A DNA stretch of 64,000 nucleotides from positions 1 through 64,000 of the forward strand of contig NZ_SJSO01000022.1 in NCBI RefSeq assembly GCF_004331735.1. Reading direction: 5' to 3'. Every line of letters starts with the position of its first letter. Position 1 is the first letter of the stretch. A program made the position numbers and the translations under genes. The notes under the pieces are model-generated. The model saw nothing but the letters and a program-made list of their open reading frames with translations, made no database searches and was not told the DNA's origin. Origin of the DNA: Pedobacter psychrodurus (GTDB taxonomy: Bacteria > Bacteroidota > Bacteroidia > Sphingobacteriales > Sphingobacteriaceae). Of the stretch, positions 25,921 through 34,044 are shown in pieces.

Positions 25921-25998
25921 TACAGCGTTTATGTATGTGAGAGCGTTAATTTAGATGACGGGGATACTGCCTTAGGGTGGAATCCCCGTTTCTTTTTT
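25921..25998 (+). ncRNA. Candidate small RNA, copy 1
   Basis: This block shares nearly the same sequence with 27532-27605 and 28045-28119. The 5' part is a highly conserved stretch (AGCGTTTATGTATRTGAGAG and onward) with little pairing. The 3' part is a terminator hairpin with stem ACGGGGAT (25958-25965) and ATCCCCGT (25982-25989), followed by a T-rich run. The stem differs from the other copies by a C-G pair in place of T-A, which keeps pairing. It lies between convergent genes. The 5' end is not determined. Each copy also encodes a seven-codon ORF (here 25931-25954). Confidence 0.65.
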
Positions 25999-25999
25999 A

Positions 26000-26064
26000 G
26001 CAGAGGGCAAAGTGCATGGAGCAGAGCCCATGGCGATCAAATCTCCAAGCTCCGTGCCCTCTGC
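26000..26064. repeat. Inverted repeat after small RNA copy 1
   Basis: GCAGAGGGCA (26000-26009) and TGCCCTCTGC (26055-26064) are exact reverse complements; GGAGC and GCTCC pair inside. The gap is about 45 bases. It looks like a dispersed palindromic element. Confidence 0.55.
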
Positions 26065-26074
26065 CATTAAGCAC

Positions 26075-26108
26075 AAAAAAGGGACACTGTTAAAAAATGT
26101 CCCTTTTT
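26075..26108 (-). terminator. Terminator of the LiaF-like membrane gene
   Basis: AAAAAGGGACA (26076-26086) pairs with TGTCCCTTTTT (26098-26108). On the minus strand the stem runs into a T-run 26 bp after the stop codon at 26134. Confidence 0.8.
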
Positions 26109-26133
26109 AAGATATATGATGGAGTTAAGAATT

Positions 26134-26523
26134 TTAGCTTTCTTTATCAGTAAAATCAACTGGTTTCTTTTCAAAATACTGATCGAAGGTTTGCACTTTT
26201 TTAGGTTTTAGAATTACATACAGGCCTAATCCGATTAATATTAAAGCTGTACTGATTCTTGACAGGTCGAAATCAAAAATGGTTATCGCTTTAAGGGTAA
26301 ATAAACCACCTATTATAGTTAATGCTAACCAGCTACTCCCTTGGAAGTTTTTACGGTAACCCATCCACAAACCGATACCTAACATAATGGTGTGCCATTT
26401 CAATATCCAATGCGGAACATCTATTCCTGAGTTCCTTAACAAGAACACCGAACCGATGGCGATGATTAAAATGCCTAGACCAAATTGTTTATCTGCGTGA
26501 TTTTTTTTGATTAAATTTTCCAT
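26134..26523 (-). CDS. Small membrane protein with LiaI/LiaF-type transmembrane region
   Basis: A 129-residue protein with four closely spaced hydrophobic helices (GLGILIIAIGSVFLLRN, WHTIMLGIGLWMGYR, SSWLALTIIGGLFTLKA, TALILIGLGLYVIL) and a charged tail. This matches the membrane region found in LiaI/LiaF-like and DUF5668 proteins of envelope stress systems, but the LiaF soluble domain is missing. No two-component genes are adjacent. Function unknown. Confidence 0.7.
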   Translation of the reverse strand: MENLIKKNHADKQFGLGILIIAIGSVFLLRNSGIDVPHWILKWHTIMLGIGLWMGYRKNFQGSSWLALTIIGGLFTLKAITIFDFDLSRISTALILIGLGLYVILKPKKVQTFDQYFEKKPVDFTDKES

Positions 26524-26679
26524 GACCGTTTGTTTTATGAATCAAATGTATCACGAATACCAGAGCTGGAGAATGGCTTTTCCCTAAGTTGTGATGTTTT
26601 ATCGGTGAGTGAAATAAAACTGTCGGTAAAAAATTTAAGGGAATTTAAGAAAAGGGGAAATTATCGGTGAAATTGTTGA

Positions 26680-26722
26680 TTAGTCCGAAGTCAGTAGTCC
26701 AGAGTCCGAAGTCGATTAATCG
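26680..26722. repeat. Word-rich repeat (AGTC family), second copy
   Basis: Repeats of AGTCCGAAGTC and AGTAGTCCAGAGTCCGAAGTC share words with the palindrome at 19136-19205. Another phrase with repeated AATGAAC/AACCAATG words follows to about 26755. Both lie between the LiaF-like gene and the 3' end of rpiA. Confidence 0.5.
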
Positions 26723-26766
26723 ATTTAAACAATGAACCAATGGCTAATGAACCCGTGAACTAATAG

Positions 26767-27456
26767 CTATTCAAAAATGATGATATCTGTCCCTTCGCTC
26801 ATAATTACTTTTGAAGTGATGTTAATAAATAAACCATGGGCCAATAATCCATTAATCTGATTGAGATCAGAAGATAGTTTTGCAGGATCATCAATGAGGC
26901 CAAAATCGGCGTCGATAATCAGGTTACCGTTATCGGTAATAAATGTTCGGCCTTCTACAGATCTCAATACACCACTTCCCCCTAGTTCATTAATTTGATC
27001 GGATACATATTGGCAGGCCAATGGTATTACTTCGATAGGGACGGTAAAAGCACCCAATTTTTTCACTTTTTTAGAAGCATCGGTAATGATGATGGCATTT
27101 TTACTCAGGGAAGCAATAATTTTCTCTCTAAACAGTGCCCCACCTCCGCCTTTAATCAGATCTAGTGATTCAGTGAATTCGTCAGCCCCATCAATACTAA
27201 TGTCAATTTTGCTTAAACGCCCAAGATCAAGAATTTCGATGCCTAGTGATTTCGCAAGCTCTTCTGTTCGGATGGAACTTGCAGCTGCCTTTATCTTAAG
27301 TCCGTCTTTTACACGTTTGCCTAATTCGTTAATGGCAAAGGTTGTGGTAGATCCGGTACCCAGGCCTACTATATCGCCATCTTTAACAAATTTTACTGCA
27401 GCCAGGGCAGCAGCCAGTTTTTCTGCATCTTGTTGGGTTTTATCTATAGTAGCCAT
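26767..27456 (-). CDS. rpiA: Ribose-5-phosphate isomerase A
   Basis: Interconverts ribose 5-phosphate and ribulose 5-phosphate in the pentose phosphate pathway. The 229 residues include the phosphate-binding GLGTGSTTTFAI segment (31-42), the catalytic DGADEF motif (about 86-91) and KGGGGALFREK (about 99-109). Its first codons and upstream region are partly duplicated about 500 bp away at 27935-27990. It is transcribed toward the LiaF-like gene but probably on its own. A candidate small RNA is encoded divergently just upstream. Confidence 0.97.
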   Translation of the reverse strand: MATIDKTQQDAEKLAAALAAVKFVKDGDIVGLGTGSTTTFAINELGKRVKDGLKIKAAASSIRTEELAKSLGIEILDLGRLSKIDISIDGADEFTESLDLIKGGGGALFREKIIASLSKNAIIITDASKKVKKLGAFTVPIEVIPLACQYVSDQINELGGSGVLRSVEGRTFITDNGNLIIDADFGLIDDPAKLSSDLNQINGLLAHGLFINITSKVIMSEGTDIIIFE

Positions 27457-27531
27457 AGAGTAAAAATAGGTTTAAATGATAATATCCCAAAAAATGAAAA
27501 AAAAATTATAGCTGATGCAATAATTTCTTTT

Positions 27532-27605
27532 TATAGCGTTTATGTATATGAGAGCGTTAATTTAGATGATGGGGATTCTGCAATAGTGGAATCCCCATTT
27601 CTTTT
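27532..27605 (+). ncRNA. Candidate small RNA, copy 2
   Basis: Nearly identical to copy 3 across the whole block and very similar to copy 1. The terminator stem is ATGGGGATTC (27569-27578) with GAATCCCCAT (27589-27598) around a ten-base loop, then TTCTTTT. It is divergent from rpiA. A long plus-strand ORF covering it (27430-27633) is not conserved in frame in copy 1, where the loop is of different length, so RNA is the better reading. Confidence 0.65.
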
Positions 27606-27706
27606 AGATGATATTTTAATAGAAAGATCGTAAACATCATTAATGGCAATCCCGATGCGATGTGCAACAAAGAGTGAATAATTTTAAAAAAAAACGAAAG
27701 ATTTGT

Positions 27707-27788
27707 TTACCTATTCTTTACCCTTTCTGTACACCAAGTTAACCCCAGCTTAACCCTTTGGTTACCTTTTCATTACCTTTTGGTTACC
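27707..27788. repeat. 11-bp phased TTACC/TTAACC array
   Basis: TTACC or TTAACC words end at 27711, 27722, 27744, 27755, 27766, 27777 and 27788. Every interval is exactly 11 bp or 22 bp; the missing site near 27733 is degenerate (ACACC, ending at 27735). An 11-bp period puts all words on one face of the DNA helix. It may be a protein-binding array, a bent region or an old tandem repeat. Confidence 0.65.
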
Positions 27789-27934
27789 TAAAAGGTAAAG
27801 CCAGTGTCTTTTTTGGCACTTGCTGCGGTAAGTCAGGGCCGACGCTGCCCGCCAGCAGGCACCTAGGATAGGTATCTGTAACTATTATTGGCAGTAGGTT
27901 AATAATTCATATTTTATTGGGTAATGACAGGTCT

Positions 27935-27992
27935 TTCTACATCCTGTTGGGCCCTATCTGTAGTAGCATAAAGTAAGAATAGGTTTAAATGA
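27935..27992 (-). pseudogene. Duplicated fragment of the rpiA 5' end
   Basis: The DNA from about 27935 resembles 27423-27480 (TCTGCATCTTGTTGGGTTTT there, CTACATCCTGTTGGGCCCTA here). It includes the reverse complement of about the first dozen rpiA codons and the AATAGGTTTAAATGATAA leader. The start codon is broken by a base change and indel (AGCATAAAG in place of AGCCATAGAG). It marks the edge of a duplication that also carried the small RNA. Confidence 0.65.
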
Positions 27993-28044
27993 TAAACATC
28001 GCAAAAACGAAAAAAAAATTACAACTGATGCAATAAATCGTTTT

Positions 28045-28119
28045 TATAGCGTTTATGTATATGAGAGCGTTAATTTAGATGATGGGGATTCTGCAATAGT
28101 GGAATCCCCATTTCTTTTT
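28045..28119 (+). ncRNA. Candidate small RNA, copy 3
   Basis: Identical to copy 2 from TATAGCG through the terminator hairpin, ending in TTTCTTTTT. It lies convergent to the cytochrome-c/beta-propeller gene. Copies 2 and 3 plainly arose by local duplication, as flanking DNA on the 5' side is duplicated too. Their exact identity while flanks have drifted suggests selection on the RNA. Confidence 0.65.
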
Positions 28120-28130
28120 GCTGTAAAACA

Positions 28131-28160
28131 AAAAACGGCTGATATTTCTACCAACCGTTT
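28131..28160 (-). terminator. Terminator with GAAA tetraloop
   Basis: On the minus strand an 11-bp stem, AACGGTTGGTA with TATCAGCCGTT (two G-U pairs), is capped by GAAA and followed by a T-run. It is about 20 bp beyond the stop at 28179. Confidence 0.8.
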
Positions 28161-28178
28161 CCTAACAATTAAACTATC

Positions 28179-30146
28179 TTATTTATTTAAAGAATTTATC
28201 CAGCCTGCAATTTTTAAAGCTTCTGCTTTGGTTACTTGCGGCATTGGAGGCATTTCTGTTGAGTAACCCGGCCAATTTTGTGGTTGTGGGTTGTGGATCA
28301 ACTGAAATATTTTCTCTGCTGAATACTTACGTTTTGCAATTTCTACGAATGGCGGGCCAATTTGTCTTTTGGTTTGATTATGACACGCCAGGCAAGTATT
28401 TTTAGTTAACAAACCCTCAACTTCTTTAAAGGTAGGTGCCTTAGCTGTAGCAGCAGGCTTAGCCGGAGTTGCCGTTCCTTTTGCTTCAGGTGTTTTTCCA
28501 GTTGTTGCCTTTGGTGCAGTTGTTTTCTTAGCAGGAACATTTACAGGTGCCGCCGAGTTTTTGGTACTCATTTCGCTGGCAGAAAGTTTATTTCCATCAG
28601 GAATTTGGTTCAAGGTGTAATAAGCTACCGGGTGAACCAAAGAATAAAAACCATCTTGCGATCTTAAACCATCTAATGTTAAGGTATGGATATAATATTG
28701 ACGAAGGTTTTGTACAATAATTCTGGCTTTTAATCCATCTGCTGAGACTTTAACCCCAGAGATTTTTAGTTTCGCTGTATTTACAGGAGGTGAACCATAT
28801 ACTGGGTGATATTTGTAAATAAAACTTTCTGCGTCATATGAAGCTAAATCTTCAGCCGATTTACGATCAACAGGCATGGTAAATTCTACTTCAAAACCAT
28901 CAGGCATTGCCCTAACGGCTTTCATTTCGAAAGGGGTTTTATTGTTGTATACCAATCTTTCTAAACCCTCGTTGGCATCACCTGCAGATCCCCAACCGCG
29001 GTTGGTTTCTCCAACAAATAATGAACCATCAGTACCCCACTCTAACCTCAATACGCCTGAACGGAAACCTTTACGGAAAAGGAAAGCAGCACCTTGTTCC
29101 TCACCTTTCACCGTCTCCATAAAAATCCGCGAAATGATACTCATTCCCTGATCGCCAACTAAAATCTGACCAGCGAACGGACCAAATGTATTTGCAGGAA
29201 TTTTAACAGGTTCTGCAGAAGAAATTCCCAAAATACCATAAGGCAACCAAACTGATGGCAAACGTAATTCAGGGAATACTTTCTTCATTTCAAATAAGGT
29301 TTTAAACGTTTCGTTTACCCTATTCTCTGGCTTAATGTATCTTCCTTGTTCGTTTTTGGTTCTACGCTCGTCTATTTGCGAGTAAAAGAAATCTGATTGC
29401 AGTTTAACAGGAGAGTTTGGTAAGTTGGTCCATCTTAAACTGGCTGGATGACCCATAAAATCGCCTTTGTTTACTTTCCACAGGCCGCCAGAACCTACCC
29501 AGTCGCCCTGGTTTTCGGTATAATAGAATTGGCCGTCAATAGTGCCGATCCCCGCTGGCGAACGGAAACCCGCAGCATAAGGGCTCATTTTACCATCTTC
29601 AGTAATGTTCATGGCCCAACCACGCATTGGTACCCGACTTTCGGCACGCCACCATTCTTCATCGCCAAAGGCCACGTTTCCGGTAACCATAAAAGTACCA
29701 TCGGGCATTAACTTCGGACCAAAACTATATTCGTGGTAGTGACCGCTTAAAGGCCATGCATAAATGGTTTCGTATACATCGGCTTTGCCATCCTGATCTT
29801 TATCAACCAATTTGGTCAATTCGCCACGTTGTGCCACATATAATGCACCATTTTTATAGGCGATGCCCAAAATTTCGTGCAAACCATAAGCAAATCTGCG
29901 CCAGTAAGGTTTAGCACTTGTAGGGTTTTCTACAATGTACACTTCTCCTCTACGGGTAGAAATGCCTAAATCGCCATTCGGTAGGGTGATCAGACCACCA
30001 ACTTCTAAAATGGGACCTTCTGGTAAGCGTACTTTATTTATCTTGAAAAAATCTTCTTCTTTCGGTGTTTCTTGTGCAAAAACTGTAGTAAAGCTAAAAC
30101 TTAATGCCAGTATTGCTAATTTTTTAAATGTATTTCTCATTGTCAT
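28179..30146 (-). CDS. Secreted beta-propeller dehydrogenase-like protein with C-terminal cytochrome c
   Basis: Likely periplasmic oxidoreductase or sugar-binding protein. The 655 residues start with a signal peptide (end near FAQ), then a six-bladed glucose/sorbosone-dehydrogenase-type propeller (about 35-420), a beta domain (about 420-530), a Lys/Thr/Ala/Pro-rich linker (about 535-575) and a class I cytochrome c domain with CLACH (Cys585, Cys588, His589) and a later Met-rich EMPPMP segment for the axial ligand. PQQ binding is possible but not shown. It is the last gene of a minus-strand run after the DUF1080 gene (5-bp gap). The true start may be two codons downstream (MRNTFKK). Confidence 0.85.
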   Translation of the reverse strand: MTMRNTFKKLAILALSFSFTTVFAQETPKEEDFFKINKVRLPEGPILEVGGLITLPNGDLGISTRRGEVYIVENPTSAKPYWRRFAYGLHEILGIAYKNGALYVAQRGELTKLVDKDQDGKADVYETIYAWPLSGHYHEYSFGPKLMPDGTFMVTGNVAFGDEEWWRAESRVPMRGWAMNITEDGKMSPYAAGFRSPAGIGTIDGQFYYTENQGDWVGSGGLWKVNKGDFMGHPASLRWTNLPNSPVKLQSDFFYSQIDERRTKNEQGRYIKPENRVNETFKTLFEMKKVFPELRLPSVWLPYGILGISSAEPVKIPANTFGPFAGQILVGDQGMSIISRIFMETVKGEEQGAAFLFRKGFRSGVLRLEWGTDGSLFVGETNRGWGSAGDANEGLERLVYNNKTPFEMKAVRAMPDGFEVEFTMPVDRKSAEDLASYDAESFIYKYHPVYGSPPVNTAKLKISGVKVSADGLKARIIVQNLRQYYIHTLTLDGLRSQDGFYSLVHPVAYYTLNQIPDGNKLSASEMSTKNSAAPVNVPAKKTTAPKATTGKTPEAKGTATPAKPAATAKAPTFKEVEGLLTKNTCLACHNQTKRQIGPPFVEIAKRKYSAEKIFQLIHNPQPQNWPGYSTEMPPMPQVTKAEALKIAGWINSLNK

Positions 30147-30151
30147 TCTAA

Positions 30152-31555
30152 TTAAAACAAAATGGTATAATTTAACTTAGTTCCAATAGCTACGATAACT
30201 TCTTTCTTGCCATCAACTTCTCTGATTACTGGTTTAGCAGATCCTTCAGCAAGTTGGATATAGTAAGATTTATCATCAATCAGGTATAAACCTTTGTCTA
30301 CTTCCTCGATATTAGAAGCGGTTGCCAATAGGAAATATAGCTCTTTTGATGGTTTATCAACAGCAATCTCTCTGGTTAAACCTTGTCCATTTTCCATCAC
30401 CTTAACGGCATCGGTAACATTTGTTCCATTAATGATGTACTTAAACTCCGGACGGTCTTGTTTATCCATTACATAACCTTTGGTTCTGAAACCAGTACCA
30501 GCCGTATCGGCAATCCATTTAGCCTGATCGTTCGCTAATTTTGAAATGGCCAAAATAGGTTTTTTAGTGAAACGGGTAACACTTCCCATAGCTCGCGAAG
30601 TTCCGTTTCCGCGGCCATCCCACATTGGTGTAGCATCTATAAAATCGCCATGCCATCCCTGTAATAATGTACCATTATCTAAATCGTAACTATAAGCAAC
30701 TTTTTCTGGTCCACCTACCGAAATAGCATGTACCGAGCGTACTCTTGGCGCAACATCAACAAAACTTCTGATCATGTTGTTGCTTGCTGCTTCAATGTAG
30801 ATTGGATCTGCTCCACCGTTTTGATTTGGTTTTGGAATTTCTGATAGTTCATTAATTTGGATATTTCTGAATGCTACCGAACCGTGATCACCTTGTAAGC
30901 GTAAAGGTCCCTTTGCTTTTTCAGCTCCTGCAGCTCCTCTGGTTGCACCAAATAATTCAACATTTTCATGAATCAACACACCGTTTAGTTCTACACTGAT
31001 GATTTTAGCATTTTGGGTTTTCTTTCCTGATGCATCAAATTTTGGTGCCTGGAAGATAATTTTAATGTGCTGCCATAAACCTGGCGCCTTACTTGCATTC
31101 TGACGGGGAGCAACGCCACCAAACCCTTTCTCGGCTTCCGGTTTGCTATCGTCCCAGCGTTGATAAATACCACCATTGTTTGATGAACTTGGGTTTTTCA
31201 ATCCCCATGAATCATCAATCTGAATTTCGTAATTACCTTGAAGATAAATACCTGAATTTGTTCCTTTTGCAGTTAAATAATCTAATTCTAATGCTATGTC
31301 ACCATATTCGTTTATAGTGTATAAATCAGAACCTGCTTTTTTTGCTGTAGATTGATTGATCAATATTCCTTCGCCTCTGGTTGTTTTTAAAACATTTTCG
31401 GCGTTTAGATCGGCCACCACATTTTGGGCGAGTGACCATGAATTTGAAGGGTTTTTAAAGGCTGAAAGATCTTTTAGATCAATACGCTGGCCAAATGCCA
31501 ACAGGGTTCCGCAAAGCCAGAAAATGGCTGTAAAACCCGTCTTTGAGATGTTCAT
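30152..31555 (-). CDS. DUF1080 (3-keto-disaccharide hydrolase-like) secreted protein
   Basis: A 467-residue exported protein with a signal peptide ending near LLAFGQ. It has a DUF1080 domain (about 35-235) of concanavalin-like fold, recognisable from GSDLYTINEYGDIALELDYLTAKGTNSGIYLQGNYEIQI and GPLRLQGDHGSVAFRNIQI. Proteins with DUF1080 include glycoside hydrolases acting on 3-keto sugars. The C-terminal half (about 250-467) is a separate beta-rich region without a name I recognise. It sits five bases upstream of the cytochrome c-propeller gene, and the two probably work together in oxidative sugar breakdown. Confidence 0.82.
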   Translation of the reverse strand: MNISKTGFTAIFWLCGTLLAFGQRIDLKDLSAFKNPSNSWSLAQNVVADLNAENVLKTTRGEGILINQSTAKKAGSDLYTINEYGDIALELDYLTAKGTNSGIYLQGNYEIQIDDSWGLKNPSSSNNGGIYQRWDDSKPEAEKGFGGVAPRQNASKAPGLWQHIKIIFQAPKFDASGKKTQNAKIISVELNGVLIHENVELFGATRGAAGAEKAKGPLRLQGDHGSVAFRNIQINELSEIPKPNQNGGADPIYIEAASNNMIRSFVDVAPRVRSVHAISVGGPEKVAYSYDLDNGTLLQGWHGDFIDATPMWDGRGNGTSRAMGSVTRFTKKPILAISKLANDQAKWIADTAGTGFRTKGYVMDKQDRPEFKYIINGTNVTDAVKVMENGQGLTREIAVDKPSKELYFLLATASNIEEVDKGLYLIDDKSYYIQLAEGSAKPVIREVDGKKEVIVAIGTKLNYTILF

Positions 31556-31610
31556 ATACTTGGTTTGTTAGTTTTAGTTTAATTAGGACTAAAGATTTTT
31601 CCTAAAAAAT

Positions 31611-31710
31611 GAGGCTGTATCATAAAGTGTAAACTTAATCCGTCCTTCGACAGGCTCTCCGTAGGAGTCCTTTGGACAGGATGACAATTCTATAATTATG
31701 ATACAGTCTC
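31611..31710. repeat. Long inverted-repeat element
   Basis: GAGGCTGTATCATAA (31611-31625) faces TTATGATACAGTCTC (31696-31710), with one mismatch. The inside carries a REP-like CGTCCTTCGACAGG...CCTTTGGACAGGATGAC segment. The layout, about 100 bp with terminal inverted repeats, is that of a MITE/REP-type element. It lies between the GH92 gene and the DUF1080 gene. Confidence 0.65.
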
Positions 31711-31718
31711 TATTGTTT

Positions 31719-34007
31719 CTATTTTTCTGTTGATAATGAATAAGGGAAATCAGCTGGGTTCGAACCTCTTGTTTTGTTAGGCATTGCTGTCATATTGAAA
31801 TTTAGCACCGCACCTTTTTGCAAACCACTGTGGCTGATCCAATTTTTAGAATATGGCTTACCATTCATCTGCAATGATTGGACATAACGATTGTTATCGC
31901 TATTGGCCGCGGCATTAATCACAACAGTTTTACCATTTTCTAAAGTAACCGTTACCTTTTTAAACAAAGGGGCGCCTAAAACATACTGATCAACAGCTGG
32001 TGTTACCGGGTAGAAGCCCATTGCCGAGAAAACATACCAGGCAGAAGTTTGTCCGTTATCTTCGTCACCACAATATCCATCAGGAGTAGGTTTGTACATT
32101 CTGTTCATGGTTTCTCTCACCCAATATTGCGTTTTATAAGGCGCACCACCGTAGTTGTACAGGTAAATCATGTGTTGTATCGGTTGGTTACCATGTGCGT
32201 ACTGGCCCATGTTTGCAATTTGCATTTCGCGAATTTCGTGAATTACACCACCGTAAGCACTCTCATCAAATACCGGAGGCATTGAAAAAACTGAATCCAG
32301 TTTGGTTACAAATTTACTATGGCCGCCCATTAATTTGGCCAATCCATCAACATCCTGGAAAACAGACCAGGTATAGTGCCAGCTATTGCCCTCGGTAAAT
32401 GCACCACCCCATTTAAATGGACTGAATGGACTTTGGAAAGTTCCATCCTGATTTTTGCCACGCATTAAACCCGAAGCCGGATCGAACAGGTTCTTGTAGT
32501 TCATGGCTCTTTTCTTATAGATATCGATCTCTGATGCCGGTTTACCTAAAGCTCTTCCCAACTGGTAAATGGTAAAATCATCATAAGAATATTCTAATGT
32601 TTTAGCCGCATTTTCATTCTTTTTCACATCGAAAGGTACATAACCCAATTCGTTGTAATATTTAACACCATCGCGGCCAACGGCTTCCATTGGGCCTTCG
32701 TTGTTTGCACCATGTTTTAAAGCCTGCCACAACGTTTCGATATCGTAACCACGCATACCTTTAATATAAGCATCAGAAACCACCGAAGCTGAGTTGTTAC
32801 CCACCATAATGTTTGCATAACCCGGGCTGCTCCACTCAGGCAACCAACCACCTTCTTTATAATCGTTGATTAAGCCTTGTTGCATTTCCTTGTTGATTGA
32901 AGGATAAACCAGGTTTAAGAAAGGATATAATGCCCTAAAAGTATCCCAGAAACCCGTTCCAGCAAACATGTACCCTGGCAAAACCTGCCCGTTGTAAGGA
33001 CTCCAGTGTACAATCTGGTTTTGTGCATCAATTTCATATAATTTATTCGGGAAGAACAAGGTGCGGTACATGGCTGAATAGAAGGTACGGGTTTGGTCGA
33101 TCGTACCACCTTCAACACTAATTTTGCTTAAAGTTTTGTTCCAGGTTGCTCTGCCCTTTGCTTTTGTAGCGTCGAAACCATCATTAGCCAACTCTCTTTT
33201 TAAGTTTAAATCGGCCTGTTCGAAACTGATAAAAGAAGAAGCAACTTTTGCAATTACCTGCTCACCTTTTTGTGTAGCGAAACCGATCACTGCACCAGCA
33301 TGATCTACAGTTAATTCTAAATCTTTATCATTAAGTTTTTTATCATCCCAGGTTTTAGCCAACTTGAAATCTTTGTTGAAATAGATTACAAAGTAATTTT
33401 TGAAATTTTTAGGCAGTGGACCACGGGCATATTTAGTGGTATAACCAATAATTTTTCTTTCAGCTGGAATAATTTTAATATAAGATCCTTTATTCTGCGC
33501 ATCAACTACTACATAAGCACTATCGGTTTTAGGGAAAGTAAACCTGAATTGAGCTGCTCTTTCTGTAGGCGTAATTTCGGTCGTTACATCAGCATCTGCT
33601 AAATAAACGCTATAATAATATGGTTTAGAAACCTCGGCTTTGTGGCTGAACCAGCTGGCGCGGTCATCATCAGTAAATCTTAATTTACCGGTAACAGGCA
33701 TAATAGAGAAAGCGCCGTAATCGTTCATCCAAGGAGAAGGCTGATGTGTTTGTTTAAAGCCACGGATTTTGTCGGCATCGTAAACATAAGCCCATCCATC
33801 GCCGTTTTTACCAGTTTGTGGTGTCCACATGTTCATTCCCCAAGGCAAACCAATTGCCGGGTAGGTGTTCCCGTTAGATAGTGATGGATTGGATGCCGTT
33901 CCCATTAAAGGGTTTATCCAATCTACCGGATCTGTAATTTTGCCTATTGTTTGTGCGAAGCTGGTTGACGCCGCAACACTCAATAAGGCGATAAATAATC
34001 TTTTCAT
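31719..34007 (-). CDS. GH92 family alpha-mannosidase
   Basis: Calcium-dependent exo-alpha-mannosidase family known to trim alpha-linked mannose from N-glycans and yeast mannan. The 762 residues have a signal peptide (end near SFAQ), an N-terminal beta-sandwich (about 25-270) and the (alpha/alpha)6 catalytic domain with the family-typical GDEDNGQTSAWYVFSAMGFYPV segment near 660-685. It is 55-60% alike, by eye, to the other GH92 at 37265-39532. It follows a BSP-type peptidase gene by 37 bp, and a near-match operator lies upstream of that pair. Confidence 0.95.
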   Translation of the reverse strand: MKRLFIALLSVAASTSFAQTIGKITDPVDWINPLMGTASNPSLSNGNTYPAIGLPWGMNMWTPQTGKNGDGWAYVYDADKIRGFKQTHQPSPWMNDYGAFSIMPVTGKLRFTDDDRASWFSHKAEVSKPYYYSVYLADADVTTEITPTERAAQFRFTFPKTDSAYVVVDAQNKGSYIKIIPAERKIIGYTTKYARGPLPKNFKNYFVIYFNKDFKLAKTWDDKKLNDKDLELTVDHAGAVIGFATQKGEQVIAKVASSFISFEQADLNLKRELANDGFDATKAKGRATWNKTLSKISVEGGTIDQTRTFYSAMYRTLFFPNKLYEIDAQNQIVHWSPYNGQVLPGYMFAGTGFWDTFRALYPFLNLVYPSINKEMQQGLINDYKEGGWLPEWSSPGYANIMVGNNSASVVSDAYIKGMRGYDIETLWQALKHGANNEGPMEAVGRDGVKYYNELGYVPFDVKKNENAAKTLEYSYDDFTIYQLGRALGKPASEIDIYKKRAMNYKNLFDPASGLMRGKNQDGTFQSPFSPFKWGGAFTEGNSWHYTWSVFQDVDGLAKLMGGHSKFVTKLDSVFSMPPVFDESAYGGVIHEIREMQIANMGQYAHGNQPIQHMIYLYNYGGAPYKTQYWVRETMNRMYKPTPDGYCGDEDNGQTSAWYVFSAMGFYPVTPAVDQYVLGAPLFKKVTVTLENGKTVVINAAANSDNNRYVQSLQMNGKPYSKNWISHSGLQKGAVLNFNMTAMPNKTRGSNPADFPYSLSTEK

Positions 34008-34044
34008 TTGTTGTGTTTGTGTTTTTTATATGCTTGTATTTAAT

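Larger units (their letters stand above)
27606..28044. other. Intergenic DNA between small RNA copies 2 and 3
   Basis: No coding gene is visible. The region contains the 11-bp phased TTACC repeat at 27707-27788, a short GC-rich stretch with hairpin potential near 27838-27872 (GCTG...CAGC), and from about 27935 a copy of the rpiA start region and its upstream DNA leading into small RNA copy 3. Confidence 0.6.

Noticed and set aside
27430..27633. 67-residue plus-strand ORF over small RNA copy 2
   Set aside because: The frame is not kept in copy 1, whose hairpin loop has another length, while the stem pairing is kept. RNA is the better explanation.
31750..31770. GGTTCGAACC-like tRNA T-loop signal
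   Set aside because: It lies inside the GH92 coding region and no cloverleaf can be drawn around it.
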